From an uncultured Clostridia bacterium (GTDB lineage Bacteria > Bacillota > Clostridia > TANB77 > CAG-508): a stretch of DNA of 64,000 bases. Position 1 is the stretch's first letter. Each line of letters starts with the position of its first letter. The notes under the pieces were generated by a model. That model worked only from the letters and a program-made list of their open reading frames with translations, ran no database searches and was not told the DNA's origin. A program made the position numbers and the translations under genes. The stretch is from assembly GCA_934130975.1 (NCBI GenBank), contig CAKOYU010000004.1:1-64000 (forward strand), given 5' to 3'. This document shows positions 7,583 to 16,700 of this stretch, piece by piece.

Positions 7583-10500
7583 TTATATATTAGGTTTATC
7601 CACCACAATAAAATTAGCAAAATTCTCAGACATCTTATTACCATACTTATCAAAAAGCTCAAACACGACTCTATAAGTACCAACATCAAGAGAATCAGAA
7701 AAAGCAACTTTATAACTGCCATCACCGTTATCATTTACAGTAATCTTTTTAGAATTTTCCGTAGCAGAATAATCAAAATCACTTGTCTTTTCTACAACAG
7801 ATACTTTAATAAAAGGATCCTCTAGTTGTCCAGAGCAATTAGTATTAATTATTCTAACTTCCTCTTTACCTTTTGTAATTAATTGAAGTTTATCTTCAGC
7901 TAAATTTTCGCTATTATCAATACTAACATCTAGGCCATAATTATCTGAATAATCAATAATAGTTAATGGAACATCTATCCAACCTGCAATGTTTCCATTT
8001 AATAAATCATTTTGTGCAAAAGCATATGCAAATTTAATTTTATATTTTCCTGCTGACAATTGATTTTGTTCTAAAACATTTTTCATATCCATTTGGAAAT
8101 CAAAATTATAACTTGTACCGCTGTCCATGCAATTATCTAAAAACTTGCATTGTGTTGTTCCATTTACAATTGTACAAGTACTACCATTCAAAGTAATTCC
8201 ACTACCAATCGGAATATCCACTTGCTTACCTTCTGCATTATATATTTTTATATTTCCATATAATTGTTTTCCCTCTCCATTAAATGTTTGAACAGTTCCG
8301 GCTGATTTTATTGTAACAACTCCATTTGGCTCATATTTTTCTAATTCAGTATTTATACTGCTAGGTTTAAACACTACTTGTGAAATATTAATTTTGTTAG
8401 TATTTTCTATTTGTTCAGAATCAATCCAACTTTCATTATCTAAAATATTAATCATTGAATAATAAGTTCCTGCCTTAATAAATGCATTATTATTTATAAT
8501 ATTTGCAAAACTTACAATAAATCTGAAGCTTTCACTATAATTATATAATGTATCACCTGTAACACCATTAACTTCTTTTGTTGCTCCATCTGCAGATTGT
8601 AAATTCGAAATCTGTTTAAATGTATTTCCATCTTCATCTTTGAATAAAGATAAATTTACACTATCAGTATCTGTATTTACAACATAATTATAATTTTTAC
8701 CATTATAAATCATTAATATTTCTGTTCCACTTGGGATTGTTGTAGCTGTTTGTTTATCAGTCTTTAATACAAATTGCCTACTTATATTAGCATATTTATT
8801 TGGATTAGTTGAATTTTTATAAAACTCATAATTTAATTCTACTTCTTGAGTATAGCTTCCTATTTCTAATATACTAATATCTTCTGCTGAATTTCCAGTA
8901 TTATCTCCAATTGAACCAGTATATATTTTGTCATTAATATTTGTTGATTTGATTTCTACAAAATTTGAAATCTCAACATCCTGTTCAATATAGTAATAAG
9001 AATAATCTCCTTTTTGTGATAATATTGTATATTTGCTTTCACCACTAATAATTTCATCACTTGATTGACTTTGAGTTCTAGCAGTTGAAGCACCTTTTAC
9101 CTTTATATATGGATGATTAATTCCTCCTACTATAACATTTTTGCCATTAACAATACTTGGTGTTAAAAGCAATTTAGTAGTTCCTGTAATATCACCACCA
9201 ATTGTAAAACAAATATTACTATCTAAATATAATTCTCCACCACCATTGAAATTTCCTGTAATTTCTTCATTATTAGAAAGTTTTAAACCGCTTTCTTCTG
9301 GAACTGACATATTCTCAACATCTTTAAGTCCATTATCTATAATCACATAACTGTTTTCTAAAAACACATTTTTCCAATTTTGAATTTTGCCTGCTGTTTT
9401 ATAGCAGACTTCTTCATTTGCATCTTCAAAATTGATAAACATCAAATTTGCATCTTCTGTTCCTATCAATTCTTTAATATTACCTCCATTTATTTTTACA
9501 ATTGGAGGATTTACAATTGTATCTGTATCAGAAGGATTTTTAAAACCTATTTGCAATTTAGAAATAGTAGCATTTCCGCCTATTTGTAAATAATTATTTT
9601 TTGCTAGTTCTGATATAATTGTAGAATCTTTTGCAACTAGTGGATTCCAAGTTCCAGAGTTTAATATTATACTAGATAAGTTTCCATATAATACATTCAT
9701 TTCTTCATCTGTTCCAACATTCTCTGTAGCTTCAAAAGAACCTGTAGAGAAAAAACTTAAATCTGCTAAATTTAAATATGTTTTCGTTGTAACATCAGTT
9801 CCGTGAATATCAGTAATATTATCTTCTGGCAAATATTTTATATTTATGTTATCAAATCTTAATGAAGAATATATTTCAATTTCTTCGTCTTTGGCACCTA
9901 AATATAAAGTATATTTTTTATCATCACTACTAGTTATTGTTACTGGTTTATTACTTCCTGTTTGATACCCCAAATAATCAGAAGAATAGTTTTTATATGT
10001 ACCTTCATTATCTACTGCAAATTCTGCCCCTTCTGCATTATAATTTATTTCATATAAATCTCCACATAATACAAATACGCTATCATAAACTGTATTATTA
10101 GCATTTTCTTCTATTAATTCATATGCTCTTTTTAATGTTGCAACAGCATCTTCGATGCTCGTACCATAATTTTCATCTAAGCTTTGCTCTACTTGTCCAT
10201 TTTCTGCACTTGCATTCTCTCCATTATTAAAAATATGATACTCATCATAATACATTTTATCATATGGACTTCTTACATAAATTGCTTTCCCATAAATTGC
10301 TGTTACCTCTATTGCAGTTACACCTTTAGGAACATTATACAAACCATTTTGTGCATATATTGTATTAAGATTTTCTGTTACTTTTTTTCCGTTTTGCGTC
10401 AATTCTGTTATTTGCCAGCCAGTTAATACCATTTTATATGAATGTCCATCTATTTCTGTTGTTCCACCATCAAAATCCATTTCATTTTTACTTAATACAA

Positions 10501-10708
10501 TTTTTCTATTTGTATTATTGGCAATTTTTTTAGTAGTTACAACACTTTTGCCAGTCCCTTTTCCTGAATTATAAGTCACTTGTATTTCAGTAGTTTCTTC
10601 AGCTTTTGATTTTGGTACTAATCCTTTTATTGCCACAATTACTAATGTAATAACAAATAATATAATTAAAAATTTAAATCTTTGTTTTTTTAACATTTTT
10701 GATTTCAT
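7583..10708 (-). CDS. Large secreted or membrane-anchored surface protein, probable beta-helix/Ig-like
   Basis: A 1041-residue protein with a basic N-terminus and one hydrophobic segment (about residues 12-30) followed by VPKSKAEE, suggesting a signal peptide or anchor. After it comes a VTYNSGKGTGKS stretch resembling InlB/Flg_new-type bacterial repeats. Next is YGTSIEDAVATLKRAYELI, a phrase common at the start of right-handed beta-helix surface proteins. The middle is rich in N, G, T and I with short periodic strands. The C-terminal ~300 residues look like two Ig-like domains ending in GTYRVVFELFDKYGN. No LPxTG signal was found. AGAAAGGA lies 1 nt before the ATG at 10708 and 12 nt before a second ATG at 10696, so the start is uncertain. 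It is the last gene of the minus-strand accessory locus. Its precise role is unknown; adhesion or display is an inference. Confidence 0.75.
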   Translation of the reverse strand: MKSKMLKKQRFKFLIILFVITLVIVAIKGLVPKSKAEETTEIQVTYNSGKGTGKSVVTTKKIANNTNRKIVLSKNEMDFDGGTTEIDGHSYKMVLTGWQITELTQNGKKVTENLNTIYAQNGLYNVPKGVTAIEVTAIYGKAIYVRSPYDKMYYDEYHIFNNGENASAENGQVEQSLDENYGTSIEDAVATLKRAYELIEENANNTVYDSVFVLCGDLYEINYNAEGAEFAVDNEGTYKNYSSDYLGYQTGSNKPVTITSSDDKKYTLYLGAKDEEIEIYSSLRFDNINIKYLPEDNITDIHGTDVTTKTYLNLADLSFFSTGSFEATENVGTDEEMNVLYGNLSSIILNSGTWNPLVAKDSTIISELAKNNYLQIGGNATISKLQIGFKNPSDTDTIVNPPIVKINGGNIKELIGTEDANLMFINFEDANEEVCYKTAGKIQNWKNVFLENSYVIIDNGLKDVENMSVPEESGLKLSNNEEITGNFNGGGELYLDSNICFTIGGDITGTTKLLLTPSIVNGKNVIVGGINHPYIKVKGASTARTQSQSSDEIISGESKYTILSQKGDYSYYYIEQDVEISNFVEIKSTNINDKIYTGSIGDNTGNSAEDISILEIGSYTQEVELNYEFYKNSTNPNKYANISRQFVLKTDKQTATTIPSGTEILMIYNGKNYNYVVNTDTDSVNLSLFKDEDGNTFKQISNLQSADGATKEVNGVTGDTLYNYSESFRFIVSFANIINNNAFIKAGTYYSMINILDNESWIDSEQIENTNKINISQVVFKPSSINTELEKYEPNGVVTIKSAGTVQTFNGEGKQLYGNIKIYNAEGKQVDIPIGSGITLNGSTCTIVNGTTQCKFLDNCMDSGTSYNFDFQMDMKNVLEQNQLSAGKYKIKFAYAFAQNDLLNGNIAGWIDVPLTIIDYSDNYGLDVSIDNSENLAEDKLQLITKGKEEVRIINTNCSGQLEDPFIKVSVVEKTSDFDYSATENSKKITVNDNGDGSYKVAFSDSLDVGTYRVVFELFDKYGNKMSENFANFIVVDKPNI

Positions 10709-10781
10709 TCCTTTCTAAAAAAGATGTAACCGCGTTTTAAATGAAATTTGATGCAGACCAAAATTGTAATTATTTTTTAAT

Positions 10782-11249
10782 CTACTCTTCTACAACCTTA
10801 AAATCATAAGCCCTAATATAATTAGAAGTCGTTGAAGCATTCAACTGTGCAGTCTCTCCAGCATTAATTGCATTCACAAAAGCCATCATGGTAGCAATTT
10901 CATTACCACTTTCATCAAGCAAAACTATTTTTAATTTTTTTAATTCAGTATTCTGATCTGTTTTATTTGTAACATCAGCTAAAAGTGTTGTCATTCCATC
11001 TTTTTCTGTAAGCTGAATATTAGAAATTAGCAATCCATTTACGAGTTTTGCCTCATTCAATTTAGTACTTTTATTTATACTTATTCCATCATTCATTTCT
11101 TGAACATATGATTCATCTTCTGTTGAAGTTGGTTGTGCATCTTTTTTATTAACATTTATTATAATTGCTATTAAAACTATTATAAAAACTACTGTAAATG
11201 CCACAATAACTTTTAATTCTTTCCTTCTTTTTGCATGTTTATTTGCCAA
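10782..11249 (-). CDS. Membrane-anchored protein with an FxLYD-like extracellular domain
   Basis: A 155-residue protein with a strongly basic cytoplasmic start (ANKHAKRRKELK) and one transmembrane segment at about residues 13-32. The outer domain contains LVNGLLISNIQLTEKDGM, LADVTNKTDQN and LKIVLLDESGNEI. This strand order recalls FxLYD-type domains found in Gram-positive exported proteins, though I hold that loosely. The start is 1 nt past the stop of the SSB-like gene upstream, so the two are one transcription unit. It could be an accessory factor for the large surface protein downstream. Confidence 0.7.
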   Translation of the reverse strand: MANKHAKRRKELKVIVAFTVVFIIVLIAIIINVNKKDAQPTSTEDESYVQEMNDGISINKSTKLNEAKLVNGLLISNIQLTEKDGMTTLLADVTNKTDQNTELKKLKIVLLDESGNEIATMMAFVNAINAGETAQLNASTTSNYIRAYDFKVVEE

Positions 11250-11250
11250 G

Positions 11251-11517
11251 TTATTTCACTCCTTTAGTTTTAAAAAAATAAATTTCTGATATATCTATTT
11301 TAAAATCACTTTCTAATTTTCCTCTAATCATAACTAATTTGTTTTTAGTTATATTCTGATAACAGTAATCTGCTATCTTATCATAAGCTTTAGCTACAAT
11401 TATATCACCATTTTCTAATTGCAATTTAAATTCTATAATCGAATCATGTTTACCTCCAATTGCAAAACGAAAATTAACCTTATTAATTATAGTTCCTAAT
11501 AAAAAACATTCATTCAT
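11251..11517 (-). CDS. Small single-stranded-DNA-binding-like OB-fold protein
   Basis: An 88-residue protein with the SSB/PriB-type pattern: an MNECFLLGTIINKV start, IIEFKLQLENGD, IVAKAYDKIADYC and NKLVMIRGKLES. These are the strands and the GxL turn of an OB fold. It lacks the acidic C-terminal tip of a full SSB (about 150-170 residues). The gene begins about 160 bp downstream of the DGR template repeat. A link with DGR cDNA is tempting, but the tight coupling with the membrane protein at 10782-11249 argues for caution. Confidence 0.6.
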   Translation of the reverse strand: MNECFLLGTIINKVNFRFAIGGKHDSIIEFKLQLENGDIIVAKAYDKIADYCYQNITKNKLVMIRGKLESDFKIDISEIYFFKTKGVK

Positions 11518-11675
11518 AATTATCCTTTTTGTATAACATATATATTCATCAAAATTACTAACATATATTATACTGTTTCATTTTTACCTTTTTAGAAAAG
11601 GAAGGAATAAATCTCTTTATTACTAATACTTTGCTGTATGCATTCCGTAAAATACATAATCTGAAATAGTATTAG

Positions 11676-11806
11676 AGTGTGAGACGCGAACCTATATTGT
11701 TGTTGGTGTTAGTAGGGTTGTTGTTGTTGCGATTGACTGCGGTATTAGTATCATCAGTATTGTAATTGCCACCACGATTAGTACGGTACCTAGAAGAGTT
11801 CGCCTC
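11676..11806 (-). repeat. DGR template repeat (TR)
   Basis: This 131-bp segment begins 13 nt past the reverse transcriptase stop codon. It is near-identical to 13737-13870 in the same orientation. Read in the target frame it encodes 14 Asn (AAC/AAT) codons, including a run of four, which is the adenine-rich design expected of a DGR template. The last bases (GGTTCGCGTCTCACACT) are identical in both copies and form the candidate initiation-of-mutagenic-homology segment. TR/VR codons such as CGT, CGC and TCG stand out from the AT-rich surroundings. The rest of the 302-nt gap (11518-11819) shows no gene. Confidence 0.95.
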
Positions 11807-11819
11807 TTTCGATTTATCC

Positions 11820-12857
11820 CTAATCTATATTTTTAACGTTAAAAGCATCTTCAATATAGAATAATTTATTTGACAAATTATAGATATCTGCCCATTTTAT
11901 ATATCCTATATGTCCAGCCAAATATCTTTTGGCCTCATGACTAGTAATTTCTCCAGTCTTTACTTTTTGTTTTAATTTCTTTATTCTTAATTTTAATTTT
12001 CTTTTTCCTCTATCCCTTAACTTTAATCTATATTCATTTATTTTATATCCGCAAAAATTTACTCCTTGTTTACCTTTAAAAATTTGAGTCTTATCATTTA
12101 ATTCTAAATCTAATTTTTCTTTTAAAAACTTACGAACAAGCTGTAACACTTTTTTGGCTTCTTCTTTAGTTTGTACTATTAAAATACTATCATCTAAATA
12201 ACGCACATAATATTTTACTTTCAATTCATGTTTTACATATTGATCAACTTCGTTCAAATATATATTAGCAAATATTTGACTTGTATAATTTCCTATTTCT
12301 ATACCTTTTTCTCTTTTTTGGGCATACAAGATTTCTTTTATTAGCCAAATTAGTTTTGGATCTTTTATTTTTCTTTCTAAAATTTCTAGTAAAATCTTTT
12401 TGTCTATACTATTAAAATATTTTGCTACATCTGTTTTTATAATATAATAATTTTCCCATCTTTGTTTTGCTTTTTTCATATATTTTTGAACACAAAATGC
12501 AGATCTGTGCATTCCTTTTCCTTTAATACATGCAAATGATGTTGGAATAAACTGTGTTACAAAATATTTTAATAAGAAATTCTCAGCTAACCAGGTATGT
12601 ACAATTCTATCAATATAACGTGATTTTTCAATTTTTCTTAATTTGGGCTCTGTTACATAAAACTCTATATAGCCTCCATGTTTATATGTTCCATTTTTTA
12701 ATTGCATATATAACCACATTATATATTCTTCTTGCTTCAAATTAAATTTGATTAATTCTGGCTTTCGATTTTTACCTCTTCTTGCTTTTTTATGTGCTTC
12801 TAGAAGTTTTTCATAAGTTAAATATTTATCAAATTGATTACGTATTGTTTTTGGCAT
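11820..12857 (-). CDS. DGR reverse transcriptase
   Basis: A 345-residue reverse transcriptase. It carries motif 3 (IIKTDVAKYFNSID), the DGR-type motif 4 (IGNYTSQ, matching IGxxxSQ) and the catalytic YLDD box in YYVRYLDDSIL, then the thumb (GVNFCGYKI). It lacks the maturase and endonuclease regions of group II intron enzymes. It would copy the template RNA into cDNA with errors at adenines and direct it to the variable repeat. The start at 12857 overlaps the end of the avd-like gene by 20 nt, so translation is coupled. The stop at 11820 is 13 nt from the template repeat. Confidence 0.95.
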   Translation of the reverse strand: MPKTIRNQFDKYLTYEKLLEAHKKARRGKNRKPELIKFNLKQEEYIMWLYMQLKNGTYKHGGYIEFYVTEPKLRKIEKSRYIDRIVHTWLAENFLLKYFVTQFIPTSFACIKGKGMHRSAFCVQKYMKKAKQRWENYYIIKTDVAKYFNSIDKKILLEILERKIKDPKLIWLIKEILYAQKREKGIEIGNYTSQIFANIYLNEVDQYVKHELKVKYYVRYLDDSILIVQTKEEAKKVLQLVRKFLKEKLDLELNDKTQIFKGKQGVNFCGYKINEYRLKLRDRGKRKLKLRIKKLKQKVKTGEITSHEAKRYLAGHIGYIKWADIYNLSNKLFYIEDAFNVKNID

Positions 12858-13197
12858 AATATTTAATTAGCCCTCCTAATATTTTACCAATTTCATAAAT
12901 ATGTCCCATTGCTGTATTAAATTTTTTGATATCTATCCAAGCAAATTTTTTCATTATTCTTAATAGAATTCTCTGTGTATTTAATTTAGCATCTATTTTG
13001 TTTAAATATCCTAACCTTTGAAATTTAGGTAATTTAGAAATATACATTATATCCTCTAAAGTTGAATACATTATTTGTTTAAAATCTGTTCCTATGCTAA
13101 ATTTTTCTGTTCTTGGAAGTTTAATTAAAGTTTGGATCATATATTCCATATAATTTTCATATATTGGAATTAATTTTAATTCATTATCACTACTCAT
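12838..13197 (-). CDS. avd: DGR accessory variability determinant (Avd-like)
   Basis: A helical basic protein of about 119 residues in the Avd/four-helix-bundle family. The phrase KLPRTEKFSIGTDFKQIMYS and the four long amphipathic helices are typical. Avd forms a barrel-shaped pentamer that binds the reverse transcriptase and nucleic acid and is required for mutagenic retrohoming in studied DGRs. I prefer the ATG at 13197; an in-frame ATG at 13224 lacks a visible ribosome-binding site. The gene overlaps the MutS-like gene upstream by 8 nt and the reverse transcriptase downstream by 20 nt. Confidence 0.88.
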   Translation of the reverse strand: MSSDNELKLIPIYENYMEYMIQTLIKLPRTEKFSIGTDFKQIMYSTLEDIMYISKLPKFQRLGYLNKIDAKLNTQRILLRIMKKFAWIDIKKFNTAMGHIYEIGKILGGLIKYYAKNNT

Positions 13198-13597
13198 AGA
13201 TTTTTCCAATCTCCATTTTCGCATTTTCTAAAAATTCATATGCTTGTTTAAATGTGATATTATCTAAATCTATGTCTTTTATTTCACTTATAATTTTCTT
13301 TAGTTTCGAATTATTCATATAATCAGAATAATTTTCTATTTTTGAATAATCATCATCAATTATTTGAAATGGAATTTTCCTTTTTTCAAGTTGTCCTATA
13401 TAAAATTCCAATCTTGAAATTGGAAAACCACACTTTTCTATTTCTTCATTTAGTTTTGTTTTTTTAAAACCAAATACAGATGATAATTTTTCACAATCAT
13501 CTGCTAATGCAAGATAAAACATACCACTTTTAAATAGATAAATTTTCTCTGCATCTTTAGATTTTAAGTTGATATATGATTTTTGTAATTTACTCAT
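13190..13597 (-). CDS. MutS domain-I-like DGR accessory protein
   Basis: A 135-residue protein resembling only the N-terminal mismatch-recognition domain of MutS: SYINLKSKDAEKIYLFKSGM, FYLALADDCEKLSSVF, CGFPISRLEFYIGQL and KIPFQIID line up with the YxxLKxxxPexxLfxrmGdFYE, DA..., GVPyHaxxxYlxxL and vaIceQ blocks of MutS. The ATPase, lever and clamp domains are absent. MutS-like small proteins have been noted beside some DGR reverse transcriptases (knowledge of the field, not seen here). A role in handling mismatches between template cDNA and target is an inference. It is the first gene after the variable-repeat gene. Confidence 0.75.
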   Translation of the reverse strand: MSKLQKSYINLKSKDAEKIYLFKSGMFYLALADDCEKLSSVFGFKKTKLNEEIEKCGFPISRLEFYIGQLEKRKIPFQIIDDDYSKIENYSDYMNNSKLKKIISEIKDIDLDNITFKQAYEFLENAKMEIGKIYE

Positions 13598-13630
13598 TTT
13601 TTTCTTTTGTTCCTTTCAAAATTTTATCTT

Positions 13631-13649
13631 CAGGGGCTTACGCCCCCTG
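13631..13649 (-). promoter_or_regulatory. GC-rich hairpin downstream of the variable repeat
   Basis: On the minus strand CAGGGG and CCCCTG pair around a GCGTAAG segment that can close further to a GTAA tetraloop. It lies about 87 nt past the variable repeat. In the Bordetella phage DGR a hairpin/cruciform just after the repeat aids target recognition, but there it is only a few nt away. It could also be a transcript hairpin; no T-run follows. Confidence 0.45.
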
Positions 13650-13723
13650 TACAATTTTGTTCTAGTTTTCGCCTTAACCCTTTTGCTAGCATCGTTCACT
13701 TGTATCGCAATTAGTGGCCAGAG

Positions 13724-16700
13724 CTACTTCAAATAAAGTGTGAGACGCGAACCTACATTGTTGTTGGCGCTAGTAGGGTAGTAGTAGTAGTTGCGATCGA
13801 CGGCGGTATTAGTATCACCAGTACCGTAAAAGCCACCACGAATAGTACGGCACCCAGAAGAGTACGCCTCCTGTGTCCACTCTCTAACATTCGAGCTTAG
13901 GTCGAATATGTTATTCATGATGTCATTTGGATATTCTCCTGTAATAGACCTTGTACCTGAATGATTTCCTGTTCTTTGTGTAACTTTAGTATTATCTGAA
14001 CCTTCTAATATGTAATTTAATGTTGCATCATATTGACTTCCCCATATCATCGCACAATTTACACTTGTACTATTATAATATGGATTATTTGAATATCCAC
14101 TGCTTGACCTTAAATACATGTCATACCAGTTTGTACTCGCCATAGTTATTGCTCCTGCAACCGATTTTATTATATCTCCCGAATTTTCTTTATTTGTTGT
14201 TGATCCAGAATTCCATCTACTTGTTTCATATCTTCCCACATAAAATCCACCATATTTATCTACACTTTCGACCATTTCTGTGAATTTTTTATTTATGTAT
14301 TGTCCTAAAGTAGCAGGTGAATTTATTGTAATTGTATCATCTTCTATTGAACTCAATTTGCTATAATTTGCAGCATCATATTGTGTTCCAGATGAATATT
14401 GCCAAGATAAGTTTTTATCACTTCCTGTTACTAAGCTTGGTTCTCTATAACCATTAGTTCCTACTCTATATGCCAAACTATCACTCATAACATATGATTT
14501 AGTGCCACTATAGCTATAAAATATTCCTTCATAATATTTTGAAGAACTTTCTTTTGTATATCCAGATTGCATTCTAGCCATTGGTTTATATTTTGAACTA
14601 TTATTAGATAATGCAACTGTAGTTACGCCATCATAAAGCGCATTTTTTACAGGTACCCAAACATATTGATTTCCTGCCTCATCTTCTATAACTAATCCGT
14701 TTTCTACTGTACTATTTAATGAAGATGTACCATATCTAAATCCTGCTGGTATTACAGCTTGTGGATTTTCTTTACTTGGATAGTAACGATTTTCAGTTTG
14801 AATTTCAGAATAAGTTTCAAGTTCAGAAATCTCTGTTGTTTTAAAGTTTGAAGAATTATTCTTTCCATCTGTTATTCTTGTATAAACTATATCTCCAACT
14901 GATAATCCCTTTACTATACAACCATCTGTAAATGTTTGTGCATTATTATTTACCTTTGCACCTTCTTTCCATCCATTTTCTGTTGGTGTACTTCCCGATT
15001 TTACAATTTGATATTGTATACGATAATTATTTGCTTTATATGTATTTGCCAATGTTAAATAAACTGCTCCATTTCCCGTTTTTCCATATGTCTTCTTTAA
15101 TGTTGATGGATCTTCTGTTACATTTAACACTTTAGTTTGAATAACATTTGAATAATATGTACTTGTTAATCCTGCATTATTTGTAACTTCTACTTTTATG
15201 TAATATGGAGTATTTTGATTTAATCCTGTAAATTGATATGTCCAACCATAATTTTCTACTGATTTTACAATATATTTATCTGAAAAATCTGAAGCAGAAA
15301 AATCTTTATAACTTATTGTATATTTGTATTTTTTTATTCCAGATTCTGCATCTGTCACTTGTGTCTTTATTGTTATATTATTTGTTTCTGCTATTAATGT
15401 ATTATTTGTTGCTGTAGCATCTATTATTGGTGCAGTACTATCTTCTGTGTTATTAATATATAATGCTAATCTACTTCCATCTCCATTTGTAGAACCATCT
15501 CCACCTGTGTTTGTTGGATTCATATAAATATAATTTGCAGTTGGTGGTCTCCATGAATTTATTCTAGCATTTGCACCATAAATACCATATTTATCTGTAG
15601 TTTTTAAGAATGAACCACCTCTATAAGTTCTATAAGTTGTACCATGAGCTTCTTGCGCCCATTCTACAACATTTGCAGATAAATCAAATATATTTTTAGC
15701 TAAATCATCTGAATATTGACCAGAATTTGCTCTTGTACCTGTTCTATTTCCTACAATGCTTGTAACAAAGTTCTTAGTATTGTTATCTTTTAGCATCCAA
15801 TTTAGCGTTGCATCCCATTGACTTCCCCATATCATACTACTTACTACACTTTTACTATTATGATAAGGATTGTATGAATTTATATTACTATCTTGATAAT
15901 AATAACTTTGATACCAAGTTCTATTATATAGTACAGCTTTATTTTTTTGTGACTGAACCACTGCTGTATTTGCCAAATTATCATTGGCTGTACTAGTTTC
16001 ATATCTTCCTATATAAAAACCTTTAAATTTATCTACGCTTTTTACCATATTAGTATATTGTTCATTCATATATTGTCCAAATTCTGTATATGAACCAAAT
16101 CCAGTTGCACTTCCTATTTGAAAATTGGTATAAAATACAGCATCATATGTTACTCCCCTAGCTTTTCCTATATCAACATTCCACGTATAATCACTACTTC
16201 CTGTTACTAAACTAGGCTCTCTCATTGAACCATCATTTAGAGCAGTCGAATTTCTTTGTTTAGTTGATGTTATTCCGCTAAAATTATATAAAACACCTTC
16301 ATAATATTTTGTGTTTGAAGATTGTTTTCTTGCCATAGCTTTTTCTGATGATGTTGTACTAGTTGTTGTTTCTACCGCTACTGGCACAGGAACCCAAACA
16401 AATTCATTTCCATTTTCGTCTTGAACAACAAGTCCTTCATTTACTTTACTAGTTGAATCACCTGTTCCAACTTTAAAGCCATCTGGTATTATCGCTGTAT
16501 TCCCTTCACTATCTGTATAAGTCACTGTTTTATCTTTTGAAGAATTCCCATTACTATCTGTATAATATTCAAATCCTTCTAACCCTGTAACTTTAAACTC
16601 AAAATAATCTGTAGATCTATTTATACCATCAAACAAACATGCATAAATTATCTGACCATTTGATAATCCTTTTATCGTTTCACCTGTTGTCCAATTTTCT

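Noticed and set aside
11820..12857. Group II intron or retron reverse transcriptase
   Set aside because: No maturase or endonuclease domain, no intron RNA ends and no retron msr/msd structure. The IGxxxSQ motif and the TR/VR pair point to a DGR.
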